From Desulfovibrio oxyclinae DSM 11498 (lineage in GTDB: Bacteria; Desulfobacterota; Desulfovibrionia; Desulfovibrionales; Desulfovibrionaceae): a stretch of 64,000 bases of DNA. Within the stretch, counting starts at the first letter, position 1. Every line of letters starts with the position of its first letter. Under the pieces are notes generated by a model. That model ran no database searches and was not told the DNA's origin. It was given only the letters and a program-made list of their open reading frames with translations. Shown in pieces: positions 52,881 through 61,039 of the stretch. The stretch spans positions 79,573 through 143,572 of the forward strand of contig NZ_AQXE01000001.1 of the NCBI RefSeq assembly GCF_000375485.1. Direction: 5' to 3'. A program made the position numbers and the translations under genes.

Positions 52881-53711
52881 ATGACCGCCTATTCCAATAT
52901 GACCCCCGATCAGTTGCGCACCTACATGGATGCGCGGCGCCCCGATGAATATTTCCTTCTCGATGTCAGGCAACCCTGGGAATACAAGGAACTGCACCTG
53001 CCTGGAGCACATCTCATTCCTTTATCGGAGGTTTCCGACAGACTGGAAGAGATTCCTTCCGACAGGCCTGTGGTGACTTATTGCCGCTCGGGCGGACGCA
53101 GTTCGGCCGCCGCGGGCCTGCTTCAAGGAAAGGGATACGAGGTGATCAACCTTCAGGGCGGCGCATCCGCATGGCAGGGACATGCGGCGTTCGGCCCCGT
53201 GAAGCTGGGGCTTGCGGCCATCCCCGAAAACGCAACGGTGAAAGACGTGCTTCTTGCGGCCTGCGCCATGGAAAAACGGCTTGAAGACTTTTATGAATCC
53301 CGCATGGGACTGGCTGCCAATGAGAGTGAAAAGGATCTCTACCGCACCTTGGCCGGTTTCGAGGACCGCCACCGCCGGACCCTGTTCAATCTCTACCGGA
53401 AAATGGTGGACGATCAGGCCGAGAGAGATGTCTTTGAAGAACAGGCCGCATCCGCCGGAGCAGGGCAGTCTGAAGGCGGCGTCGAGCCGCAGCGCTTTCT
53501 TGAGGAATACGGTGAGATATTCGAGGGTGAAAATGGAGTCATCGAGCTGGCAATGCTCTTCGAGGCGCAGGCGCTGGACTTCTATTCAAGGTGTGCTGCC
53601 CGCGCCGCAGAATCCGAGGCAGCAGAAGCGCTGACGCATCTTGAGCGTGAAGAGGCAGCGCATCTCAAGCTTCTGGGACGATACATGGATGATCTCGGGA
53701 GTAGCCGATGA
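52881..53711 (+). CDS. Rhodanese domain fused to a ferritin-like domain
   Basis: A 276-residue fusion. Residues 1-105 are a rhodanese (FLLDVRQPWEYKELHLPGAHLIPLSE; active-site loop CRSGGRS). Residues 120-276 form a ferritin/rubrerythrin-like four-helix bundle with Glu and His ligands in MEKRLEDFYE, FEDRHRRTLF, FEAQALDFYS and LEREEAAHLKLL. Such fusions may link sulfane-sulfur transfer with peroxide or oxygen detoxification in anaerobes; the exact role is unproven. CCGGAGG precedes the ATG. It overlaps the PilZ gene (ATGA). Confidence 0.88.
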   Translation: MTAYSNMTPDQLRTYMDARRPDEYFLLDVRQPWEYKELHLPGAHLIPLSEVSDRLEEIPSDRPVVTYCRSGGRSSAAAGLLQGKGYEVINLQGGASAWQGHAAFGPVKLGLAAIPENATVKDVLLAACAMEKRLEDFYESRMGLAANESEKDLYRTLAGFEDRHRRTLFNLYRKMVDDQAERDVFEEQAASAGAGQSEGGVEPQRFLEEYGEIFEGENGVIELAMLFEAQALDFYSRCAARAAESEAAEALTHLEREEAAHLKLLGRYMDDLGSSR

Positions 53712-54337
53712 AGATTGAACTCGCTTCCGAAATGCTCATGGAGTTCGATGACGGCGTTCGCTTCAAGTGTCGCTTCGTCGGACTCATAAAAGGCGAGTGC
53801 GTCATCATTCGTGTTCCTGTGACACCGGGCATCAGGGGGAGGATTGAGCCGGGGAACGAATTGACCTTCCGCTACCTCAACGAGGGCAGTATCGTCTCGT
53901 TTACGGCTGTCTCCCAGTTGTACAGGGCAACTCCCTATTCCCTTCTGTTCGTTGATTATCCTGATGGATTCGAGCATTACGGATTGCGAAAATCGGGACG
54001 AATCGCTTGCCGGATGCGTGCCTCTCTCACGAAAAGCCAGACGGTTTTCGAGGGCCTGATTACCGACGTCAGCGAAGGCGGCTGCCGTTTCCAGCTGCCG
54101 AAATCTCAGGATCCCGACGAGTTCGTGAGAAAGGATGACCATGTCACGGGTGAGTTTGCCACCCTTGAGAGCGGTGTAGTCCACAAGTTCCGGGCAAAGG
54201 TCGCGCGCAGGCGAGTCGGCGAGCGTGATATTTCACTCGGATTGGTTTTTGATGAAGGAAAGACAGGGCTTTCAAGATCCATGTCGCAGTATCTTGACAA
54301 GATCATTGAATTCCAGAAGCTGCTCGATGAGAGCTAG
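53708..54337 (+). CDS. PilZ-domain c-di-GMP receptor
   Basis: A 209-residue YcgR-like protein. The N-terminal flagellar-brake-like domain (1-90) is followed by a PilZ domain with RKSGRIACR (RxxxR switch) and DVSEGGCRF (D/NxSxxG), the c-di-GMP contacts. It may slow motility or control secretion, but no flagellar genes are nearby. The ATG overlaps the rhodanese-ferritin stop. Its own stop overlaps that of the convergent EamA gene within CTAG (54334-54337). Confidence 0.92.
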   Translation: MKIELASEMLMEFDDGVRFKCRFVGLIKGECVIIRVPVTPGIRGRIEPGNELTFRYLNEGSIVSFTAVSQLYRATPYSLLFVDYPDGFEHYGLRKSGRIACRMRASLTKSQTVFEGLITDVSEGGCRFQLPKSQDPDEFVRKDDHVTGEFATLESGVVHKFRAKVARRRVGERDISLGLVFDEGKTGLSRSMSQYLDKIIEFQKLLDES

Positions 54338-55218
54338 CTGTCAGCAATTTGCTTTCTGACCAGCAGCACCTTGATGTTCGGCAGGACGATGCCGCCGATG
54401 ATCAGCAGCGCTCCGGCGTATTGGAGCGCCACCACCCGTTCCCCGAGCAGCCAGCCCGCCGCGACCAGCGTGGCCACCGGCTCGATGCTTGAGAAAATGG
54501 CCGCATACGCGCTCCCCACCTTTTCCACCGCAAGGTACAGAAATCCTACCGCGATGACCGAACAGATCAGTCCCAGCCCAACGCCGATGAGCAGGGTTTC
54601 ACGCGTCATGCTGAAATAAAAGGTCGGGTCCCCGGCAATGTTGTAAGCGACCGCGGCAAAGGCCAGAACGTAGACCGTTGCCTTGAACGGCGCAGTGTTG
54701 CGCAACAGCACCTGTACCACCATGAGATAGACGGAAAATGTCGCCATGGCACCGAATGCCAGTGTGAGACCGTACGGGTCCATTTGTTGAAGGAACGCGT
54801 CGTAGAAGACCAGCGCGAAACCCACGGTCACCAGGAAAAGCGACAGGGCGACGGTGCGGTCGATCTTCATTTTGAAGATCAGCGCCGAGAGCAGGGTCAC
54901 GGTCACAGGATAGAAATAGAGGATGAGCGCGTCAGTTGCCGCCGGGATGTATTGGGCGGCAGTGACGAAACAGAACGACTGGATCGGATAAATGAACAGG
55001 CCGATAAGGCCGCAGCGTATTACTGTCTTTTTGTCGGGCAGGATGTCTTTGCGCCTGAAGAGCGCCAGCCAGCCGCCGAGCAGGATGGCCCCGAAGGTGA
55101 AGCGGCATTGCAATATTTCCACCGCGTCCATTCCTGCGGCGTAGCCAAGCTTGGCGAAGATTACCAACATGCCGAAAGCCACGGCGGATATGAACGAATA
55201 AATGAGTCCGGCCAGCAC
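54334..55218 (-). CDS. EamA/DMT-family permease
   Basis: A 294-residue ten-helix transporter of the drug/metabolite superfamily, formed by two EamA repeats (1-140 and 150-285). The second repeat ends with FSSIEPVATLVAAGWLLGERV, the typical family element. The substrate cannot be inferred. The start is GTG at 55218 with GAGGAG upstream. It is convergent with the PilZ gene and shares the CTAG stop overlap. Confidence 0.9.
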   Translation of the reverse strand: MLAGLIYSFISAVAFGMLVIFAKLGYAAGMDAVEILQCRFTFGAILLGGWLALFRRKDILPDKKTVIRCGLIGLFIYPIQSFCFVTAAQYIPAATDALILYFYPVTVTLLSALIFKMKIDRTVALSLFLVTVGFALVFYDAFLQQMDPYGLTLAFGAMATFSVYLMVVQVLLRNTAPFKATVYVLAFAAVAYNIAGDPTFYFSMTRETLLIGVGLGLICSVIAVGFLYLAVEKVGSAYAAIFSSIEPVATLVAAGWLLGERVVALQYAGALLIIGGIVLPNIKVLLVRKQIADS

Positions 55219-55282
55219 GAATCTCTCCTCTTTTCCGGATGATAACCACCCAAAATCGGAGAGCGTAGTCGGCTAAATGATA

Positions 55283-56032
55283 TCAGGCAACCTTTTTCAG
55301 GTAGGCCAGATACTCCTGATTGCCCTTGGGGCCGAGAATCTGTGATGGAACCACGCCAATGCACTCCATGCCGAGTTCGTCGCGCATGAAGGCCAGCACG
55401 GAATCCACGGTTTCCTGCCGGAGCGTTTCGTCGCGCACCACGCCCCGGTCGGTCTGGCCGGGTCCCACTTCGAACTGCGGCTTGATGAGGGTCACGACTT
55501 CCCCTTCGGGCTTCAGGAATCGCACGCAGGCGGGCATGATCTTGGTCAGCGAGATGAAAGAAACGTCCGCAACCACCATGTCCAGCGGTTCGGGAATCAG
55601 GTCCGGCTCCGCGTGCCGGATGTTGGTGCGTTCGATGTTCACAACCCGTTCGTCGGTGCGAAGGCGCTCGTGAAGCTGGCCGTATCCCACGTCAACGGCG
55701 TACACGCGTGACGCGCCGTGCTGGAGCAGGCAGTCGGTAAAGCCGCCGGTGGAGGCTCCTGCGTCGAGCGCTACCTTGTTTGAGCAGTCGATGTCGAATG
55801 TCTCTATGGCTGTCAGCAGCTTGAAGGCGCCGCGGCTCACGAAGCGGTCGTCTTCGGGGACGGTGAACTCCGTGCCTTCCGGGAATTGCTGTCCGGGCTT
55901 GGTTACCGGGGTCTTCTGGCCCCTGTCCATGAAATGGACCTTGCCGGCCATGATCAGGCGTTTGGCCTTTTCGCGGCTTTCGGCGAGCCCCTGCTGATGG
56001 ATGAGCTGATCTGCGCGCTGCTTCTTTGCCAT
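55283..56032 (-). CDS. tlyA: TlyA-family rRNA 2'-O-methyltransferase
   Basis: A 249-residue methyltransferase. An S4 RNA-binding domain (about 1-65, RADQLIHQQGLAESREKAKRLIMAGKV) is followed by an FtsJ-like SAM domain (LDAGASTGGFTDCLLQHGA, VVADVSFISLTKIMP, LIKPQFEVGP with catalytic Lys). TlyA methylates cytidines in 16S and/or 23S rRNA and affects capreomycin sensitivity. I chose the ATG at 56032 (MAKKQRAD); a GTG at 56050 in the same frame is an alternative. Neither has a strong ribosome site. Confidence 0.92.
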   Translation of the reverse strand: MAKKQRADQLIHQQGLAESREKAKRLIMAGKVHFMDRGQKTPVTKPGQQFPEGTEFTVPEDDRFVSRGAFKLLTAIETFDIDCSNKVALDAGASTGGFTDCLLQHGASRVYAVDVGYGQLHERLRTDERVVNIERTNIRHAEPDLIPEPLDMVVADVSFISLTKIMPACVRFLKPEGEVVTLIKPQFEVGPGQTDRGVVRDETLRQETVDSVLAFMRDELGMECIGVVPSQILGPKGNQEYLAYLKKVA

Positions 56033-56077
56033 GGCGCCAGTTGCTATCACCAGACGTCCGTCCCGGCAAGCGCAATG

Positions 56078-56103
56078 AAGAGGCCGCCCGGAGGCGGCCT
56101 CTT
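56078..56103 (-). terminator. Hairpin after the C69 dipeptidase gene
   Basis: An 11-bp stem AAGAGGCCGCC (56078-56088) with 56093-56103 and a four-base loop, just past the stop codon of the minus-strand gene. The T-run after it is poor. Confidence 0.6.
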
Positions 56104-56107
56104 GCGG

Positions 56108-57847
56108 TTACTTCATGTCGTAGCTGGTAGGGCCGTCCGAATAGTCGGTCCGCTTCAGCCAGTGGGAAGGATACCCGACGGCCTTGACCGGGCTGCCGGG
56201 AACGTTGATGTAGCCGTCCGAATATTTGGCAACGAGCTTATCGCCAAGCGTGCGCCATGTCGTGAGTACATGCTCGGCGTTCTTGTTGCCGAATTCGGTC
56301 AGCTCCTGCACGGCCTTTTCTTCACTCAATCCTTCTATGGCCTCGTCCATGAAAGCGATGTGTTCCATTTCCATGTCTTCAAGGTCCTGTTGCAGCGGGA
56401 TGATGTCGGCGCGCGTCATCTGCTGGAAGTTGAGGCGCGACCAGTTGCCCACGAAGTCGAAGGCCCACCATGCGGATTTCCGGTCGAAGTGCTGCGGGCT
56501 GCCGGTCTGATAGGCAGCCGGGATCGACTCGGCCTTGGCGAAGAACGGCGTGAAGACCGTGGTGTAGGAGACGTCCGGGCCGAACCACAGGATGCCCTTG
56601 GCCGCTTCGGGGGCGTCCGGACGGGTCTGGCAGACGAAGGTGTAGCCCTGATAGAATACGGAAATGGCGCGTTCCCATGCGCCGTAGGCTTTCTTGCCCT
56701 TGCTCACGTCGTTCTGGTTGCCGTCGTACGGGCCGACGAAGCGGTGCGGATCGCCGTAGGGGCCGGCGGCGGTGCCGCGCGTCAGGTCGAACTGTGTGCC
56801 TTCGTAGTGATCGCGGTAGAGAGAAAACACGTCCTGCGGCGTGAGCTTGTGCTGAGGCTTGATGGAGAAGGGGTAGTCGCGGGTGTAGCCGTCATCCACC
56901 CACGGAGAAAGGCCGAGGCTCGGATTGACGCGGTCGAAGACGCGCCATACCCGCCTCAGGGAGTAGTAGGGGTGGTTGTACTCGCCGGGGCTGACTGCGC
57001 GCAGCCAGTCGAGGGTCGATTCGCCGTCCCACCAGTCGAGAGCCTTGAGGCCCGGCTTAAGGTGTTCCGAGTAAAGGAAATTGTCCGGGTCATCCCACTG
57101 GACGTCACGAATGCGGAATTCGTTGGCCGCCACAAAGAACTCGCCGTCGGGAACGCGTTTGGCGACCCATGCGGAGTGGTGGCGCTTGTTCGGCAGGGCG
57201 CACATTTCCATGACCCATGCCTCGTTTTCATCTGCCACGAGAAGCGTCTCGCCGGTGGAGTAGTAGCCGTACTCGTCGATGAGCCAGCCCATCAGCTTGA
57301 CGGCCGTGCGCGCGTCGCGGCAGTTTTCAAGCGCGATCCTGGAGAGCTCGGAGCTGTAGAAGAGGCGCATGGGCTTGCCGTGCTTGCGGGCCTGCTCGCG
57401 GCTGACCGGGCCGGGCTCGAAGTTGGCTGCGTTGGTGCACTCGCCCATCATGAGATTGTGTTCGTTCATGATGCCATAGTTGCCGTCGAAATAGGCGTAG
57501 GACCGGGCGTCCTTCTTGCCCGCCTTTTCGCGAATTTTCTCATACGGCACTGTGCCGATCGGCTTGGAAGGCTCGTGCCCTTTGGTGTTGTAGAATGGTC
57601 CGCGGTCATCGGTCACCAGTCTGGGGTAGGGGTAGTTCTCCCGAAATATCGCCCGCTGCCCCTCTTGCTGCGTGGACGGAACGCGGATGAGTCGCTGGTC
57701 GCCGAGTTCGTCATCATCCGAATGAGCGACCATGGCGGAACCGTCGGCGCTGGCCCCCTTGGTGATGATCATGGTGGTGCAGGCCTGAGCCCCCGGGATG
57801 TGGGATGCGAGGAGCATCAGTGCCGTGAAGAGAATCGTCAGTCGCAT
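56108..57847 (-). CDS. Exported C69-family dipeptidase
   Basis: A 579-residue secreted peptidase of the PepD/C69 group. The signal peptide ends AQA before Cys23, which would become the N-terminal nucleophile (CTTMIITKGASADGSAMVAHSDDD). The N-terminal nucleophile hydrolase fold continues with HNLMMGECTN, DEYGYYSTGETLLVADENEAWVMEM and ANEFRIRD. The C-terminal 200 residues contain AWWAFDFVGNW and RLNFQQM. It is probably periplasmic, cutting peptides for nutrition. The ATG at 57847 follows GGGGGGAC; a TTG two codons upstream is the longer alternative. Confidence 0.9.
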   Translation of the reverse strand: MRLTILFTALMLLASHIPGAQACTTMIITKGASADGSAMVAHSDDDELGDQRLIRVPSTQQEGQRAIFRENYPYPRLVTDDRGPFYNTKGHEPSKPIGTVPYEKIREKAGKKDARSYAYFDGNYGIMNEHNLMMGECTNAANFEPGPVSREQARKHGKPMRLFYSSELSRIALENCRDARTAVKLMGWLIDEYGYYSTGETLLVADENEAWVMEMCALPNKRHHSAWVAKRVPDGEFFVAANEFRIRDVQWDDPDNFLYSEHLKPGLKALDWWDGESTLDWLRAVSPGEYNHPYYSLRRVWRVFDRVNPSLGLSPWVDDGYTRDYPFSIKPQHKLTPQDVFSLYRDHYEGTQFDLTRGTAAGPYGDPHRFVGPYDGNQNDVSKGKKAYGAWERAISVFYQGYTFVCQTRPDAPEAAKGILWFGPDVSYTTVFTPFFAKAESIPAAYQTGSPQHFDRKSAWWAFDFVGNWSRLNFQQMTRADIIPLQQDLEDMEMEHIAFMDEAIEGLSEEKAVQELTEFGNKNAEHVLTTWRTLGDKLVAKYSDGYINVPGSPVKAVGYPSHWLKRTDYSDGPTSYDMK

Positions 57848-57880
57848 TGTCAAAGTCCCCCCTTGAAAGTTGAATGAACC

Positions 57881-57982
57881 ATGAAATCCATAGCATGGAT
57901 GCCTGCCGCTGTAACCTTCCTGATTGTGGGGATCATCTGTTGCCGAATACGCCTTGAAGTGACATGGTGCGCCCCGCCCTGA
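57881..57982 (+). CDS. Possible small membrane protein (33 codons)
   Basis: A short frame in the gap between two divergent genes encodes MKSIAWMPAAVTFLIVG plus a Cys-rich polar end (CCRIRLEVTWCAPP), which looks like a single membrane helix. The ribosome site is weak (GAAAG), and a 6-bp inverted repeat (ATCCAT/ATGGAT, 57886-57900) lies over its start. It may be chance; no homology could be tested. Confidence 0.2.
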   Translation: MKSIAWMPAAVTFLIVGIICCRIRLEVTWCAPP

Positions 57983-58068
57983 GACGCGGTGTTTCGAGCC
58001 GATGCTTTCGTAAAATGGCGTTTCATGGCAGTATCAAAAATAATGACCATCAAGCGAGGAGAAGGTCG

Positions 58069-59109
58069 ATGCGAATAGCCGCCGCAGTAAGCGGAGGCAT
58101 GGACAGCCTGCAGGCGCTGGTGTCCCTGCTCGATTCGGGACACGACGTGGTAGCCGTGCATGGCCTGTTTCTGCCCCGCAGCGAGGAACAGGATCGGACC
58201 GTGGAAGGTCTGGAACGGGAATGCGAACGGCTCGGCGTGGAGTTCCATGCCGTTGATCTGCGCGAAGCGTTTCGCAAATCGGTCATCGAGCCGTTCCGGG
58301 AAGCCTACATTCAGGGGTTGACACCCAACCCGTGCGCCGTGTGCAATCCGGTAGTGAAGTTCGGTGTTTTCCTCGACCGCTGCCGGGAGCTGGGAGCTGA
58401 ACGAATTGCCACGGGCCACTACTTCAGCACTCGCGAGGTGCCGGGAATGGGCCTCATGCCCAGACGCGCGGCCGACCCCACCAAGGACCAGAGCTATTTC
58501 CTTTCGCTGGTTCCCAGAGAGCGCCTGCTTGCTTCGTATTTCCCGCTGGCGGAGCAGTTCAAGAAGGATATTCCCGATTCGCTTGAGCGACGCGGCGTGG
58601 AGCCGCCCATCCCGACGGAAAGTCAGGACGTATGTTTCGTGCCGGGCGACGATTACCAGCAGTTTCTGGAAACCTTGGGGCCCATGCCGGATGGCGGTGC
58701 GATCGTGCTCAAGGACGGCACGAAGGTCGGCGAGCATCGCGGCCTGTGGCGTCACACGCAGGGCCAGCGGCGCGGACTCGGCGTGGCGTGGTCGGAGCCA
58801 CTGTATGTCCTGGACAAGGACGTGGAGCGCAACGAACTTATAGTCGGCCCGCAATCCGAACTGGCCAGCAACGGATGCGTTATCCGAAACGTGAACGTGT
58901 TCTCGGATCCCGCAAGCTGGCCCGATGTGGTGGATATCCGCACCCGCTACCGGCAGGCCAACAAGGCCGGGCGCTGGGAGATCGAGGGCGACAGGATGCG
59001 CCTGAGTTTCATCGAGCCCCAGTCGCGGCCCACGCCGGGGCAGATCGCCGCCCTGTACAAGCCGGACGGCACCTTGCTTGGCGGCGGGATCATCGAAAGC
59101 GAGTTCTAG
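58069..59109 (+). CDS. mnmA: tRNA 2-thiouridylase MnmA
   Basis: A 346-residue PP-loop enzyme that places sulfur on U34 of Glu, Gln and Lys tRNAs. The PP-loop is SGGMDS (8-13, usually SGGVDS), and the catalytic Cys pair is Cys92 in NPCAVCN and Cys189 in SQDVCF. TGHYF, KDQSYFL and HTQGQRRGLGV are all in place, followed by the C-terminal beta-barrel. GAGGAGAAGG precedes the ATG at 58069. Its stop overlaps that of the convergent lipoprotein gene (CTAG, 59106-59109). Confidence 0.95.
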   Translation: MRIAAAVSGGMDSLQALVSLLDSGHDVVAVHGLFLPRSEEQDRTVEGLERECERLGVEFHAVDLREAFRKSVIEPFREAYIQGLTPNPCAVCNPVVKFGVFLDRCRELGAERIATGHYFSTREVPGMGLMPRRAADPTKDQSYFLSLVPRERLLASYFPLAEQFKKDIPDSLERRGVEPPIPTESQDVCFVPGDDYQQFLETLGPMPDGGAIVLKDGTKVGEHRGLWRHTQGQRRGLGVAWSEPLYVLDKDVERNELIVGPQSELASNGCVIRNVNVFSDPASWPDVVDIRTRYRQANKAGRWEIEGDRMRLSFIEPQSRPTPGQIAALYKPDGTLLGGGIIESEF

Positions 59110-59618
59110 AACCTGTCATCATAAAGGGTATCGATGGGCTCCCACACGTTCCGGCGATCCTGTTGATACCCTTCGTTACGCACGCGGCGCATGGTGTTGT
59201 AGATGTCCGAGGGCATCCGGTCCTTGTGGCGCATGAAGTACTCCGCCCACCAGCGTACCTCCTCCTGCTGCCGAAAACTGTTGGGCGCGCGGAAGGATTT
59301 CAGCCGCTGCAGGCCCTTTTCCCGTTCACCAAGCCCTATCTCCGTCAGTCCCAGATAAAACTGCGCGTCGGGATTGTTCGGATACTTTTTCAGCACGGCC
59401 CGAAAGTAAGGGACAGCCTCTTCATAATTGCGTGCCTTGAAGGCTTCGTAGCCCTTCTTGTTGAGTTTGTATGCCTGATTGGGGGCGGGGTAGAGAAAGT
59501 CGTTGTACGCGCTGACGCCGATGGCGCCGCGGCCGTAATTCACCCCGGCGGTCAGGCCTATGGTCTGACAGCCGGCGAGAAACAGAAGCATAATGATCGG
59601 CAGTGCCGTCTTGATCAT
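59106..59618 (-). CDS. TPR-containing lipoprotein
   Basis: A 170-residue lipoprotein with signal peptide and lipobox LAGC (Cys17). A Gly/Asn/Tyr-rich stretch follows, then two TPR-like helix pairs (LNKKGYEAFKARNYEEAVPYFRAVLKKYPNNPDAQFYLGLTEIGLGEREKGLQRL). It probably works as a scaffold in the outer membrane or periplasm. GAGGG lies before the ATG at 59618. The downstream half is charged (RNVWEPIDTLYDDRF). It is convergent with mnmA and divergent from mtaB. Confidence 0.85.
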   Translation of the reverse strand: MIKTALPIIMLLFLAGCQTIGLTAGVNYGRGAIGVSAYNDFLYPAPNQAYKLNKKGYEAFKARNYEEAVPYFRAVLKKYPNNPDAQFYLGLTEIGLGEREKGLQRLKSFRAPNSFRQQEEVRWWAEYFMRHKDRMPSDIYNTMRRVRNEGYQQDRRNVWEPIDTLYDDRF

Positions 59619-59693
59619 CTTGACCCTCGCAGGGTTTGAATGTAGCACCCCGTTCATGCCGGATCTCCGAACGGAGCGTATGAACGAGGTTAC

Positions 59694-60974
59694 ATGAGAA
59701 AATTTTACACCGCCACCCTCGGTTGCAAAATCAACCAGTACGAAACCCGCTCGGTGAGCGAAGCGTGGAGTGCGTCTGGCGCGCTCGAAGTGCAGGACGA
59801 AGCCGAAGCCGACGTCATCCTCGTGAATTCCTGCGCGGTTACCGCCAATGCCGTGGCTGACCTGCGCCGACTGGTGCGCCGTCTGCATCGCGACAACCCG
59901 CAGGCCGAGATCATCGTCACCGGCTGCGCTGCGCAGGTGGCTGCGGATGAAGTGGCGGAGCTGCCCGGAGTGCAGCGGCTGGTGCCCCACAAGGATAAGG
60001 CCGTGCTGCTGGAAGGTCTGGATTCCGTCGGCCATGTCTCCTCTGAAAAAGTCTTTCCCGCATTTTCCGTTTCCGGATATGGCCGTTCCCGCGCCGTGGT
60101 CAAAGTGCAGGACGGCTGCTCGCACCGCTGCACTTACTGCATTGTTCCCCTCGCGCGAGGGGCCAGCGTGAGCAGGCCCACAGGGGACGTGCTGGACGAG
60201 ATTCGCCGTCTGCTGGACGCCGGGTTCCGCGAGATGGTTCTTTCCGGGGTCAATCTGCGCCAGTTCGGGCGTGATTTACCGGAAAAGCCAGATTTCTGGG
60301 ACCTGTTGGGCGAAATCGAAGCGCGCTTCGGCCATGAGTGGAAGGGTAGGGCAAGGCTTCGCATTTCTTCCCTTGAGCCGGGGCAGCTGGGCGAAAAGGC
60401 TCTGGCCGTTCTGGCCGATTCTTCTCTGGTGGCACCCCAGCTGCACCTGTCGCTGCAAAGCGGTGACTCGGAGGTGCTGCGACGCATGGGCCGCGGGCAT
60501 TACCGTCCGGAACAGGCTCTTGAATTTCTTGAACGCCTCAGGGACGTGTGGCCTGTCTTCGGCCTCGGGGCGGATCTGCTTACAGGGTTCCCCGGTGAGA
60601 CCGGAGCGGAGTTTGAAAATGGGCTGGAGTTCTGCCGCAAGCTGCCTCTGAGCTATGCGCACGTATTTCCTTTTTCGCCAAGGCCGGATACTCCGGCAGC
60701 GGAAATGGACGGGCAACTGCCCGGCAACGTGAAAAAAGACCGCGCGAAACGGCTTCGTGAGGTCGCCGCCAAAGGCAAGGCCGACTTTCTGGAGAAACTG
60801 TTGCGGCTCCCCGAGCTTTCCGTGCTGGTGCAGGATGGCGAGGGACGAGGCGTAAGCGAGTATTACGCATCCTGCCGGATCGAGAACCCCTCGTCTTCGG
60901 CTTCCCCCAAGCGTCTGGTGCGCTGCGCTCCGGTGCGTGTCGAGGACGGCGTAATCATTTGCAAAGAAAGTTGA
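59694..60974 (+). CDS. mtaB: tRNA methylthiotransferase MtaB
   Basis: Radical-SAM enzyme of 426 residues that makes ms2t6A at tRNA position 37. The N-terminal UPF0004 domain holds the three Cys of the auxiliary cluster (LGCKINQYE, VNSCAVT, VTGCAAQ). The radical-SAM motif CSHRCTYC follows, and the TRAM-like C-terminal end contains VLVQDGEG. The family cue separating MtaB from MiaB is the LGCKINQYE start. The ATG follows GAGGT. The gene is divergent from the TPR lipoprotein, and a new promoter begins right after it. Confidence 0.93.
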   Translation: MRKFYTATLGCKINQYETRSVSEAWSASGALEVQDEAEADVILVNSCAVTANAVADLRRLVRRLHRDNPQAEIIVTGCAAQVAADEVAELPGVQRLVPHKDKAVLLEGLDSVGHVSSEKVFPAFSVSGYGRSRAVVKVQDGCSHRCTYCIVPLARGASVSRPTGDVLDEIRRLLDAGFREMVLSGVNLRQFGRDLPEKPDFWDLLGEIEARFGHEWKGRARLRISSLEPGQLGEKALAVLADSSLVAPQLHLSLQSGDSEVLRRMGRGHYRPEQALEFLERLRDVWPVFGLGADLLTGFPGETGAEFENGLEFCRKLPLSYAHVFPFSPRPDTPAAEMDGQLPGNVKKDRAKRLREVAAKGKADFLEKLLRLPELSVLVQDGEGRGVSEYYASCRIENPSSSASPKRLVRCAPVRVEDGVIICKES

Positions 60975-60982
60975 CAGGGTTG

Positions 60983-61011
60983 CTGACAGCACTCCACTGT
61001 TTGTATATTAT
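60983..61011 (+). promoter_or_regulatory. Promoter of the yicC-remA-gmk-pyrF operon
   Basis: CTGACA (60983-60988) and TATTAT (61006-61011) are exactly 17 bp apart and each matches consensus at five of six bases. The leader to yicC would be only about 22 bases. Confidence 0.7.
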
Positions 61012-61039
61012 GCGCGAAATTCAGTGAGGTTCAAATCAT

